NCBI GenBank assembly: GCA_030652805.1
Contig: JAUSPT010000076.1
Coordinates: forward strand, 1 to 41,295
Origin: a bacterium
GTDB taxonomy: Bacteria > JAHJDO01
Length of the DNA: 41,295 nucleotides
Direction of reading: 5' to 3'
The first letter of the stretch is position 1. Every line of letters begins with the position of its first letter. Shown here piece after piece: positions 26,320 to 34,319 of the stretch. The notes beneath the pieces are model-generated. The model was given only the letters and a program-made list of their open reading frames with translations, was not told the origin of the DNA and ran no database searches. The translations under genes and the position numbers were made by a program.

Positions 26320-27201
26320 ATGAAGAAACATAAAAAAACTGAGAATGATGCAAAACGCATGTATTGGAAGGATCAGATGGAGAAAGCGTATACAATGATG
26401 ATGGATGTGCGTAATTATCCAGTTGAGGAATGTATGGAAGCATTAGTCTTATTGCAAGAGGCTGTTTCAGGGACAGGGGTAGACGTTGTGTTTTCAACAA
26501 CGAAAATTTCAAATAAATACAATCGCCTATTTTACCTTCGTGAAGGATTGCTTGATGATTTTCTCAAAATAGCACAGGATATGAATGATAATGACTGGGT
26601 ATTGAAAGTGGAGGATGCATTTCGGACCCTTCAGATGCAAAGACATCTTGCACGCGCAGAGTACACCTTTGATGTTATTCTAAATCGTGTTATATGGGAA
26701 TCCAAGGGTACTATCCCATCGTCTGATTTTCTTATGCGTCGTCTCACTGCTCTCGTTGCCACTACGGCTAAAATAGGAACACACATTTCTGGAAGCGCAA
26801 TTGACATTTCTGTTCTGGATATGAATACGAGGCAAGAGATTGATAGAGGTGGTCCATATATAGAGCTTTCAGAATTAACGCCTATGAATTCTCCGTTTGT
26901 CTCCAGGAAAGCCCGGGAAAACCGCATTAAAATCACAAATATAATGAGCCGTAACGGCTTTACAGCCTACCCGTTTGAGTTCTGGCATTATAGTAAAGGA
27001 GACGCATATGATCACTATTTAAATAAAACTGGCAGGTCTGCTCGTTATGGGCCCGTAGACTGGGACCGGAGTACAAATACACTAAACCCCGTTCCTGATC
27101 CATGTAAGCCACTAATTACACTTGATGAAATTCAGGAACACATAAAAAAGGTAGTGGAACGATCCGATTTACAGAAAACAGATCGCTCTGTTATCTATTA
27201 A
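26320..27201 (+). CDS. VanX-like D-Ala-D-Ala dipeptidase (peptidase M15)
   Basis: Starting at the ATG at 26320 gives 293 residues (a GTG at 26302 adds six). The M15D zinc motifs are present: His155 and Asp162 in GTHISGSAIDISV (H-x6-D), and Glu220 and His223 in EFWHY. VanX enzymes cleave D-Ala-D-Ala released in the cytoplasm and are zinc dependent. No signal peptide is seen, so the site is cytoplasmic. The protein is longer than VanX (about 200) by an N-terminal helical region of about 85 residues. No vanH, vanA or two-component genes are here, so resistance is not implied; peptidoglycan dipeptide recycling is more likely. An RBS-bearing but ruined GH20 gene follows 10 bases later. Confidence 0.8.
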   Translation: MKKHKKTENDAKRMYWKDQMEKAYTMMMDVRNYPVEECMEALVLLQEAVSGTGVDVVFSTTKISNKYNRLFYLREGLLDDFLKIAQDMNDNDWVLKVEDAFRTLQMQRHLARAEYTFDVILNRVIWESKGTIPSSDFLMRRLTALVATTAKIGTHISGSAIDISVLDMNTRQEIDRGGPYIELSELTPMNSPFVSRKARENRIKITNIMSRNGFTAYPFEFWHYSKGDAYDHYLNKTGRSARYGPVDWDRSTNTLNPVPDPCKPLITLDEIQEHIKKVVERSDLQKTDRSVIY

Positions 27202-27211
27202 AGAGGAAATT

Positions 27212-27377
27212 ATGAAAATTATCCCCAGACCTAAGCATGTAACAATTTCCACAGGCAGGTTTTGTCTGCGGAAAGATACTGAAATCTTTATCGTTGATAG
27301 ACCTTATAGAAAAAGAAAACAATAAGTGGATTATTCCAGAATTCGAAATTAGGGATTTACCTCAGATATCGTTTTAA
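27212..27377 (+). pseudogene. GH20 beta-N-acetylhexosaminidase remnant
   Basis: An ATG at 27212 behind AGAGGAA opens a 37-codon frame reading MKIIPRPKHVTISTGRF, the usual GH20 N-terminal start ('iiPkP..v...G.F'). From 27294 a different frame reads LIDLIEKENNKW and then IIPEFEIRDLP, which matches the segment just before the GH20 barrel ('..tLlqLle...ipe..I.DyPrf'). About 80-100 residues between the two are missing, and everything after 27377 is lost where the toxin gene begins. So both an internal deletion and a 3' truncation have occurred. The alignment is by eye only. Confidence 0.6.
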
Positions 27378-27638
27378 ACTTTTATAAAACCCCTCGTGGG
27401 TATTTAGTGCGATCAAATATCTAACTTTGGAATCCCACTGGTAAGCAAGGAGCAATAGTTGGGGACCTACCTTAAATTTATGTATCCATATCCCCTTTAA
27501 ATCTCCCTTTTTTTGTTCGCCGACTTCAGGATTTTTGATAAGCTTTTTAATTTCTCTATCCAATACTTCTATTTGATTTTTATGAAGTTTCTTTTTCTGC
27601 CTAGAGAATAAAGGAGATTGTAAAACAGGAACCGTCAC
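27357..27638 (-). CDS. RelE/ParE-family toxin
   Basis: 93 residues starting at GTG (27638), which overlaps the antitoxin stop as GTGA. The sequence 'SPLFSRQKKKLHKNQIEVLDREIKKLIKNPEVGEQKKGDLKGIWIHKFKVGPQLLLLAYQWDSKVRYLIALNTHEGFYKSLKRYL' has the RelE/ParE beta-sheet core with 'NP..G..KKGDLKG.W.HKF' and a C-terminal 'FY..LKRYL'. Such toxins cleave ribosome-bound mRNA or inhibit gyrase. Which of the two cannot be told. It forms a pair with the upstream antitoxin. Its last codons run into the GH20 remnant on the other strand. Confidence 0.85.
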   Translation of the reverse strand: MTVPVLQSPLFSRQKKKLHKNQIEVLDREIKKLIKNPEVGEQKKGDLKGIWIHKFKVGPQLLLLAYQWDSKVRYLIALNTHEGFYKSLKRYLR

Positions 27639-27862
27639 TTAGCCTCTCCAAAAACATAGGGAGTAGCTAAACCATGGTTTATTTCTTCCCTTCCTTGCAG
27701 AATATCATGGATAAAGGACAGCGAAAGCTCTGGATTATCTTCTGCTATTTTCCCCATCTGCGCCCAGTATTCTATCTGTTTAGCTACAGATCGATGCTCA
27801 ACTTTTGCATAAATTCTAGCTGTGGCTAAAAGTTCACTTGATATTTTAACCGCATTACTCAT
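27635..27862 (-). CDS. ParD-like antitoxin
   Basis: 75 residues starting at ATG 27862, behind GGAGGG at a good distance. The N-terminus 'NAVKISSELLATARIYAKVEHRSVAKQIEYWAQMGKIAEDNPELSL' is typical of ParD-like antitoxins with a ribbon-helix-helix DNA-binding end ('R S v a k Q I e y W a'). The C-terminus (about 50-75) should wrap the toxin. It is the first gene of the pair and overlaps the toxin by four bases. The promoter just upstream has an inverted repeat at its -35 region, fitting autorepression. Confidence 0.85.
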   Translation of the reverse strand: MSNAVKISSELLATARIYAKVEHRSVAKQIEYWAQMGKIAEDNPELSLSFIHDILQGREEINHGLATPYVFGEAK

Positions 27863-27885
27863 ATAACTCCCTCCATTTTCAAAAC

Positions 27886-27914
27886 ATTATACTATAAAAT
27901 GCAACCTTTTGCAA
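27886..27914 (-). promoter_or_regulatory. Promoter and probable operator of the toxin-antitoxin pair
   Basis: On the minus strand TTGCAA (27914-27909), a 17-base spacer and TATAAT (27891-27886) precede the antitoxin. A short inverted repeat TGCAA/TTGCA (27900-27913, 4-base spacer) overlaps the -35 box and could be the operator. The promoter begins five bases after the ftsK stop. Confidence 0.8.
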
Positions 27915-27918
27915 CTTA

Positions 27919-30030
27919 TTATTCTTCCGATTCATAAGAGTCTATGAGGATTTCTCTGCCTTTACTGCCTTTGAGGTGGCCTACAATGTCTTCAGCTTCC
28001 ATCATATCAATAAGTCTCGCCGCTCTTGCGTATCCGATCCTGAGACGGCGCTGCAGGACCGACGAGGAAGCCTGACGTGTATCTAAAACTACTTTGACTG
28101 CATCTTCAAACAGTTCGTCTTTTTCAAATAATTCCTCTTGTCCATTTTCAACCCGAGGTTCTTCTAGAATCTCCTTCCTGTATGAAGGGCCCGCCTGCTT
28201 CTTTAGGAAGTTAACCGTCCTTGATATTTCCTTATCAGATACAAAGCACGCCTGTGCCCTCACAGGCTTTGGTAAGCCGGCAGGCAGAAATAACATATCT
28301 CCTTTGCCAAGGAGAACCTCTGCTCCATTCATATCAAGAACAGTTCTGGAATCCACCTTAGAAGAAACCTGAAACGAGAGTCTACATGGAAAATTAGCTT
28401 TAATAACACCTGTTATTACATCAACAGATGGTCTCTGAGTAGCCAGAATAATATGAATTCCAGCAGCTCTTGAGAGTTGCGCCAGTCTTGTAATTGAATC
28501 TTCAACATCTCTACGCGCTACACTCATTAAATCTGCTAATTCGTCAATAATTACAACAATATACGGCATGTTCTCCATATGTTCCTGAGATCCATTTGAT
28601 TCGGAAACTATCTTGTTATATCCAATGATATTGCGTACGCCTGCTTTTGCAAGCTTTTGATATCTATCCTCCATCTCTCCCACGATCCATTTCAAAGCAT
28701 TAGCTGCTTTCTTTGCATCAGTTACTATTGGAGTTATGAGCTGAGGAATATCTGAAAAAGCAGCTAATTCCACCATTTTTGGATCTATCATCAGAAATTG
28801 AACTTCAGTTGGATATGCGTTATATAACATGCTCATTATAAGACTATTAATACATACAGATTTGCCTGACCCGGTAGTTCCTGCAATTAAAATATGAGGC
28901 ATATCTTCAATATCTGCAACCAGGCATTCTCCCTGAATATCCTTTCCAAAGGCTAGTGCAAGTTTTGACTTAATATCCCTAAAAGCTTTTGATTCCAGTA
29001 CTTCTCTCAGATACACAGGCTGCCTCTTCTTATTTGGGATTTCAATCCCTACAACATCCTTTCCAGGAATTGGTGCAACAATACGTACGCTTTGTGCTTT
29101 GAGATTCAAGGCTATGTCATTTGCAAGGGAAACAATATTATGCACCTTTACGCCGGGCGCAGGTTGCAGTTCATAACTCGTAATAACAGGCCCTTGATTG
29201 ATCTGAGTAACCTTTGCCTCTATGCCAAAATCATGAAGTGTATGTTCCAGTATTTCAGAGTTTGAATCTAACATGCCTGCATCATCGCTCGCCATCTCAG
29301 ACTCTGAAGGTAATTCTAATAGTGTTAATGGCGGTAACTGAAATACATCAGGCTGAACTGAAGCAACAGTTTCTTTAGATACAGACTGGTTTTCTGAAAC
29401 ATCTTCTGTTTGAACTTGTTTTAGTCCTGTAGTTCTAATCTTTCTTGTAACATTTTTATTAATAATTAAGTCCTTTTTTGAGAATTTGTGGACAATAAAT
29501 GAACTAAAAACAGAGAGAGAAAACTCTGTACATAATAGAAAACCTGAAATAAACACTGTTACTGTTACAATATAAGCTCCTGTTTGCTGCAGATACATTT
29601 TCAGCTGTTCCGCCAAAAAAACCCCTAATATGCCGCCTGCTTTAAACCTGCTTGTCAAAAGAAAAATTTTTAATGACGGCACATTGATCAGTGCAAATAA
29701 AGATGCTCCTCCACATAGAAGCAAAACTATTCCCAGTATTTTCACATATAGATTCTGTGACGGTTTCTGTCTGAATTTATTGATACTTGAAATAAAGCTT
29801 ATAAGAGGGACAAAATAGGCTGCAAATCCCAGAGCGAGAAAAAGCCCAAACCCAATATATGCCCCGGTTATACCAATATAATTGTGCGCAGGACTATTAG
29901 GAGTTGATATATTAAATGCGATATCAGCTGAATCATAGGATTTTAAGCTAAGAAATATAAGAATGCTAAAGGCAAGAAGCAGGACTCCAATTAAGTCATT
30001 TCTCTGTTTTTCTTTCAAAAAAATAAACAA
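27919..30030 (-). CDS. ftsK: DNA translocase FtsK/SpoIIIE
   Basis: 703 residues, start TTG at 30030. Four N-terminal membrane helices (about 12-170), a short linker rich in Ser, Glu and Val (about 190-270), then the motor: beta domain around 'VTQINQGPVITSYELQPAPGVKV', Walker A in GTTGSGKSV near residue 385, Walker B in VVIIDELADLM near 495, and RecA-fold motifs 'RAAGIHIILATQRPSVDVITG'. The C-terminal gamma winged helix (about 640-700) has 'DTRQASSSVLQRRLRIGYARAARLIDMME'. The protein moves chromosome ends into daughter cells at division. The TTG lies two bases after the stop of a duplicated dut 3' end, so it was once coupled to dut. No ATG is available nearby. Confidence 0.95.
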   Translation of the reverse strand: MFIFLKEKQRNDLIGVLLLAFSILIFLSLKSYDSADIAFNISTPNSPAHNYIGITGAYIGFGLFLALGFAAYFVPLISFISSINKFRQKPSQNLYVKILGIVLLLCGGASLFALINVPSLKIFLLTSRFKAGGILGVFLAEQLKMYLQQTGAYIVTVTVFISGFLLCTEFSLSVFSSFIVHKFSKKDLIINKNVTRKIRTTGLKQVQTEDVSENQSVSKETVASVQPDVFQLPPLTLLELPSESEMASDDAGMLDSNSEILEHTLHDFGIEAKVTQINQGPVITSYELQPAPGVKVHNIVSLANDIALNLKAQSVRIVAPIPGKDVVGIEIPNKKRQPVYLREVLESKAFRDIKSKLALAFGKDIQGECLVADIEDMPHILIAGTTGSGKSVCINSLIMSMLYNAYPTEVQFLMIDPKMVELAAFSDIPQLITPIVTDAKKAANALKWIVGEMEDRYQKLAKAGVRNIIGYNKIVSESNGSQEHMENMPYIVVIIDELADLMSVARRDVEDSITRLAQLSRAAGIHIILATQRPSVDVITGVIKANFPCRLSFQVSSKVDSRTVLDMNGAEVLLGKGDMLFLPAGLPKPVRAQACFVSDKEISRTVNFLKKQAGPSYRKEILEEPRVENGQEELFEKDELFEDAVKVVLDTRQASSSVLQRRLRIGYARAARLIDMMEAEDIVGHLKGSKGREILIDSYESEE

Positions 30031-30092
30031 GTTTATAGCCCTGTATGCCCAAATCCTCCCGCATTCCTGGAGGTTTTGGTTAATTTGTCAAC
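30028..30092 (-). pseudogene. Duplicated 3' end of dut (remnant)
   Basis: Minus strand reads [19 protein letters not shown] and a stop, the dUTPase motif-5 tail. It matches 36791-36855 in 60 of 65 bases. Just upstream an extra base breaks the frame and homology fades by about 30125. It marks the far end of the block inserted between dut and ftsK. Confidence 0.85.
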
Positions 30093-30122
30093 TATGCCCT
30101 AAATTGAATGCTCGGCGAATTA

Positions 30123-30153
30123 CGTTATTGCAGGCGTTAGCGAAGCAATCTCG
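30123..30153 (+). repeat. Degraded copy of the TCATTGCGAG repeat family
   Basis: The stretch reads CGTTATTGCAGGCGTTAGCG followed by AAGCAATCTCG. The order (GTCATTGCGAGG.., then GAAGCAATCTC) matches the repeat unit of the element at 23499-23593, with several changes. The surrounding spacer (30093-30289) shows no gene. Confidence 0.45.
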
Positions 30154-30289
30154 CTCGTACCACTTATGAATTTTTCAACGCTTTTTGTTCTGGTTTTGTG
30201 ATGGTTTTTATCATTTTGTGTTCCATCCTCTCCCAATGTACCACAACACACAACCTACGGTCATAGCATATTATCCCATTTTTGCAAAA

Positions 30290-31066
30290 TTAATCTACTA
30301 TCCTCTTAAACAGAAACTCATTACATCCAATTGAATTTGTTCTATTGCATTTTAATAAATCAAATCCCCGTGATTCTATATATGAACATACTTCCTTATA
30401 TGGAGCGAATTCATATGGGAATCCCCCTGCCCAATCAACGGCATCATAATAAATAGACATTCCCCTTTTTTCCTTAAATGGATGTTTGAATTTGATTAGT
30501 CTCGCTAGGACTCTGGGAAGAAAAATAATCCATACCATAATGCTTTTCTTGATCCTTCTTGATTTATTGTACAAGCGTTTATATTTCAACCAGAAATTTG
30601 ACATCAGCGTCTGGTTGTAAATAGCAATACCAAATAGACCATTAAGCTTGACTAAGTCAGTTGCACTATTTATCGCTTCCCACATCCTGCCTGTATGATG
30701 CAGAACTCCCCAAGCATAAACAATGTCAAACTTCCCTAATCTAGAAATAAAATCATTATTAACAACTGAACCTTCAAAAACTTCCCAATTCTCAGGATTG
30801 TTTGCTTTTTTGCGGAGATGTCTACAACATTCTACTGAGAAAGTGTCCAGATCAAAACTAACAATCTTATCAGCACCAAGACTAAAAGCAGCATAGGAAA
30901 AAAGACCGCTGCCACAACCCACATCCAAAAAGCTTTTGCCCTGCATATTCTCTAGCCCCAAAAATTCAGTAAGGGATAATTTTGCATTTCTAAATTTATC
31001 CTCACTAAGACTTATTAAAAAATTTTGCCAATTTTTACCAAATGAAAAAGTTATCTTTTCTTGCAC
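30290..31066 (-). CDS. Class I SAM-dependent methyltransferase
   Basis: 258 residues, GTG start behind GGGAA. The Rossmann-fold SAM motif I is FLDVGCGSGLFSYAA (about 40-54), followed by motif II 'KIVSFDLD' and the 'FDIVYAWGVLHHTGRMWEAI' segment typical of the UbiG/Methyltransf_11 group. Residues beyond about 180 are rich in Lys and Arg and contain 'YYDAVDWAGGFPYEFAPYKEVCSYIESRGFDLLKC', seen in methyltransferases acting on sugars or lipids of surface polymers. Substrate is unknown. It lies 17 bases after the phospholipase C-like gene, within the inserted block. Confidence 0.85.
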   Translation of the reverse strand: MQEKITFSFGKNWQNFLISLSEDKFRNAKLSLTEFLGLENMQGKSFLDVGCGSGLFSYAAFSLGADKIVSFDLDTFSVECCRHLRKKANNPENWEVFEGSVVNNDFISRLGKFDIVYAWGVLHHTGRMWEAINSATDLVKLNGLFGIAIYNQTLMSNFWLKYKRLYNKSRRIKKSIMVWIIFLPRVLARLIKFKHPFKEKRGMSIYYDAVDWAGGFPYEFAPYKEVCSYIESRGFDLLKCNRTNSIGCNEFLFKRIVD

Positions 31067-31083
31067 AAATAATTCCCAACTTT

Positions 31084-33720
31084 TTATTCTACAATTATAA
31101 GCAATGAGTAAGATTGAAAACTCTGCAATCCATGCATTTTTCTCTGGTAATATTTTCCATCTATAATTCTTTCTTTATAGAATTGAGATGTTTCAACCTG
31201 CGATTCATTTCCATATTTCAATTGTGTGTATAATGGAGTTTTATTGTCATAAGTTTCCTGTATCTTTGATAAGTTATTAATTTCAGCAATAGTCTTTTGT
31301 GGCTGAACCCAACTAGAAGATCCACCTCCATACCAATGTAGAGAAGCTAACTTTGCGCCTACATTACCATTAAGCCCAAAATTTCCAATTGCAGAAGATG
31401 GAGATACATGAAAGTCTATTGTATACATAGGAGAATTAGAAGAAGTGCTCCAGCTTCCCCAATGATGCCAACTTTCATTATTCCAATTATAGCTAGCATT
31501 AGATCTAAACTTAGCAGCTACTATTTTTAATCCCTCAATTGGTATTTGATTACCGATATCATAGGAAAACAACAGTCTATATGCCTGAAGACTCGTATGA
31601 CTATATATTTCAGGATTATCATCTGAGAATATAAAGCTACCAGGTCCCCATCCACCAGCTTGTCCCCAAGTAATAGACTCTGGTGTGCCATCATAATAAA
31701 TGTCATGTGTTCTATATCTGCTCTCTATTAAAGACGGGCTTATTACAATAGGATTTACCATTAACGCATTATTACCGTTTCCCGTTCCGTCTGAAGCAGA
31801 GATAATTAGAAATAGATGATTATCTCCTATATTTCCATCTTCTGCTTTTATTACTACACCTGATATTGATCCTGTTCCATCTACAAGTTCCAATGTCTCC
31901 AGCTTCTCTCCGCCTACGTATAATTCATACCCTGACGTATTTATTCCAAAACTTACCTCTCCAGTGTAATCGTTCTTTTCCCACTCTTCAGGGGCGATAC
32001 AATTCGGATTGATCTTCTCTTTTCGCCATTCATCAATGCTTTCCCCTACATTAACATAATGCCACCAGCTCTCTGTGCCTTCTTTCTTATCTACATATCT
32101 TTCGCCCTCTACCTCTGGCTTTGTTTCCGATGTTCCATAGTTATAACACTGAACTTTTATTGTGAATGTTTCTGTTTGTAATACAGGACTGCCTGTTTCT
32201 ACATATTCCGGGGAGAGTTGGACGTGGAAGTAGTAGGGGGGGATTTCTTCCATTTCATCAAAAACTTTTCCAATCGTTACGCTTGACTCCTGCCCGAGTC
32301 CTCCGCTATACGCAAGTGTAAATTCTATCTTGCTGAAATCATCTTGTTTAAACTCATCCTTTGCATATTCAGGCATTTCTATTATTGCATCGTTTATCAC
32401 CCACTCTTTCGTCTCCGCTCCGTTGGGAAGTTCTGTTACTCCTGTCTCAAGAAGCTCAGAGAGACTTTTTGTGTTTCCAAGTTGCGCATATTCCGTTTCA
32501 CTCTTCTTATACATCAACACAAAACTACCACCGCTCATCCCCTCGCCGGAATCGTTTTTTATCTTCAGTGTTATATCATAGCTCCTGTTATCAGCACTTT
32601 CCCTCTTTGCTTCCTTCTTTGTAATCTCCAGCTTCCCTCTGAAAAAGTGATTGAGCAGTCCCGCAGAATAGCCAACTGAGCGGGGAATTAAATATTGAGA
32701 GTATTCTGCATGGCATTTATTATTTAGCGAGTATACTTCCTTGCCAGTTTTTTTCTTTGATTCAAAATTCCAGTAAGAATACGCAGTCAAATAATTAAAA
32801 GGATCTACGCTTTGAGCAGGTTTATAAGCATCTTTTATTATCGATCGCGTATATTTGATAGTAGGACTGTGTGTATTTCCCTTTTTGTCTTCAAACGTGT
32901 ATATCTCTTCCCACCTATCCGGATAAATATTATTTTTAGGGTAAAGATAAGCGTTGAGTTTATCATCAAGATTTGTATCTTTGCTTAAAAAATTGAAATT
33001 AGTAAATTCTGCCAATCCAATTCCTATATCAGCTCCCGGATTTTGTGGAGACCGTTTCTCGTCCCAGAGGTATTTTACATCATCATTTGAAAAACTTACA
33101 GCTTCATAACTGCCTGTTGGCAATATTGCAACATTTTGCTCTGCCCATGTCTCATAAGGATCACCCGGTATATGTTGGTCATTTCTCACATGCGCAGGAA
33201 CTGCCATATCTTCTAATAAATGCATACTACGTCCAAGAGAATGGAACATTAAACCAAAATTCACTGACCTTTTTAGTTTTGTGTCTGCTGTAAGTGCGTT
33301 ATATAAATAGATTTTTGCAATAGAATATTTATCATCTGTCCCTCTCACCATTGCGCTGGTAAGCCCAAACAAACCTCCGCCTGTCGTTGGATCATAGAAA
33401 TGGAAACGACAGTTACGCGAAGGGATATCTTCGCTCCATCCACCTGAAGTTATCAAATCGCTGTACGTCCCTTCAAATCTCTTAACAATAGTATTGCCAT
33501 CTTCCTGAAGTTCTGAAAACTGTATCTTGAATCTTTCGCTTGATTTTAGTTTCCATTCATCGGTTACAACGTTATTTATTTTTGATTTGACACTTTCAAT
33601 CGCTTCCTTTGTTATCCTGACGTGTGTTCTCTTTTCATATGCAAACAGATTAATCGAAAATATTAACGATAGACATATACCAATTGCACAAACCCACAAT
33701 ATGTTTTTTCTTTTGCCCAT
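31084..33720 (-). CDS. Secreted zinc phospholipase C/S1-P1-nuclease-like protein with long beta-rich C-terminus
   Basis: 878 residues with a signal peptide (ILWVCAIGICLSLIFSINLFA). Next comes 'YEKRTHVRITKEAIES', the opening of zinc-dependent phospholipase C-like folds, and near residues 160-177 'FHSLGRSMHLLEDMAVPAHVRND', with His160, His167, Asp171 and His177 as likely metal ligands. In this superfamily the trinuclear zinc site uses such His/Asp residues. After about 360, two or three beta-sandwich-like regions follow ('EITKKEAKRESADNRSYDITLKIKNDSG', 'YVETGSPVLQTETFTIKVQCYNYG') and a Ser/Gly/Trp-rich end I do not recognise. It is exported, with an unknown substrate. It is 12 bases downstream of the small exported protein. 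Confidence 0.6.
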   Translation of the reverse strand: MGKRKNILWVCAIGICLSLIFSINLFAYEKRTHVRITKEAIESVKSKINNVVTDEWKLKSSERFKIQFSELQEDGNTIVKRFEGTYSDLITSGGWSEDIPSRNCRFHFYDPTTGGGLFGLTSAMVRGTDDKYSIAKIYLYNALTADTKLKRSVNFGLMFHSLGRSMHLLEDMAVPAHVRNDQHIPGDPYETWAEQNVAILPTGSYEAVSFSNDDVKYLWDEKRSPQNPGADIGIGLAEFTNFNFLSKDTNLDDKLNAYLYPKNNIYPDRWEEIYTFEDKKGNTHSPTIKYTRSIIKDAYKPAQSVDPFNYLTAYSYWNFESKKKTGKEVYSLNNKCHAEYSQYLIPRSVGYSAGLLNHFFRGKLEITKKEAKRESADNRSYDITLKIKNDSGEGMSGGSFVLMYKKSETEYAQLGNTKSLSELLETGVTELPNGAETKEWVINDAIIEMPEYAKDEFKQDDFSKIEFTLAYSGGLGQESSVTIGKVFDEMEEIPPYYFHVQLSPEYVETGSPVLQTETFTIKVQCYNYGTSETKPEVEGERYVDKKEGTESWWHYVNVGESIDEWRKEKINPNCIAPEEWEKNDYTGEVSFGINTSGYELYVGGEKLETLELVDGTGSISGVVIKAEDGNIGDNHLFLIISASDGTGNGNNALMVNPIVISPSLIESRYRTHDIYYDGTPESITWGQAGGWGPGSFIFSDDNPEIYSHTSLQAYRLLFSYDIGNQIPIEGLKIVAAKFRSNASYNWNNESWHHWGSWSTSSNSPMYTIDFHVSPSSAIGNFGLNGNVGAKLASLHWYGGGSSSWVQPQKTIAEINNLSKIQETYDNKTPLYTQLKYGNESQVETSQFYKERIIDGKYYQRKMHGLQSFQSYSLLIIVE

Positions 33721-33732
33721 TTACTTATCCCT

Positions 33733-34305
33733 TTATTGTTCTTTTTTATGCCACAAATCAGAGGCTCTTTCTTCTTCTCTTTTAATAATTTCTATCCACT
33801 TTGTTCCTGAAAAGAATATTGACACATTAATCATATTGCTGACATATTCTCTTGTTCCCTCATACCCCTCAGGCAATTTTTTGAGTTTAATGGTAGGAGA
33901 TTTCAGACCTCCAGACATACTATATAACCCTCTTGTTCTGCTAACGGTAAGTCTAGGAGGCCCTCCTAACGTGTATCCTCTTTTCCAAGCATTTATCCAT
34001 AAATATTTACCATACCTCTTCTTTTTCTCAAAGGGATGAAATTCTCCACTCTTATCTGTCTCAAATTCTATAATCTCAGTTGTCCTTGAATTTGGTCCGC
34101 CAACATTTAATCGTTCACAAAAGGGTATTTTCTCCCACTTTATCACTACCCACGCTCCCTCAATCGGCTCTCCTGTGTTCGCATCAACCACCTGCATTGT
34201 CTCATAATTCTTCATCCACTTTGTGCCGAAGCCAAAAGAAAAAGCGGATGTTGTAAAAATAAAGATTAAAGCAAATGCTAGTAATGCTGTCTTTGTTTTA
34301 TACAT
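33733..34305 (-). CDS. Small exported protein with carboxypeptidase-regulatory-like fold
   Basis: ATG at 34305 is chosen (190 residues) because GAGGAG precedes it and a signal peptide (KTALLAFALIFIFTTSAFS) then opens the protein; the longer start at 34341 would overlap the upstream gene. The mature part begins 'MQVVDANTGEPIEGAWVVIKWEK', the usual start of carboxypeptidase-D regulatory-like beta-sandwiches, with 'FETDKSGEFHPFEKKKRYGKYLWINAWKRGYTLGG'. Such proteins often bind or stabilise surface structures. It has no catalytic motif. The gene sits between two other exported proteins in one transcript. Confidence 0.65.
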   Translation of the reverse strand: MYKTKTALLAFALIFIFTTSAFSFGFGTKWMKNYETMQVVDANTGEPIEGAWVVIKWEKIPFCERLNVGGPNSRTTEIIEFETDKSGEFHPFEKKKRYGKYLWINAWKRGYTLGGPPRLTVSRTRGLYSMSGGLKSPTIKLKKLPEGYEGTREYVSNMINVSIFFSGTKWIEIIKREEERASDLWHKKEQ

Positions 34306-34319
34306 AATAAATCTCTCCT

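Noticed and set aside
26320-27201. Vancomycin-resistance gene vanX
   Set aside because: The catalytic motifs fit the M15D family, but vanH, vanA and regulatory genes are missing and the protein is longer, so a cell-wall dipeptide recycling role is more likely.
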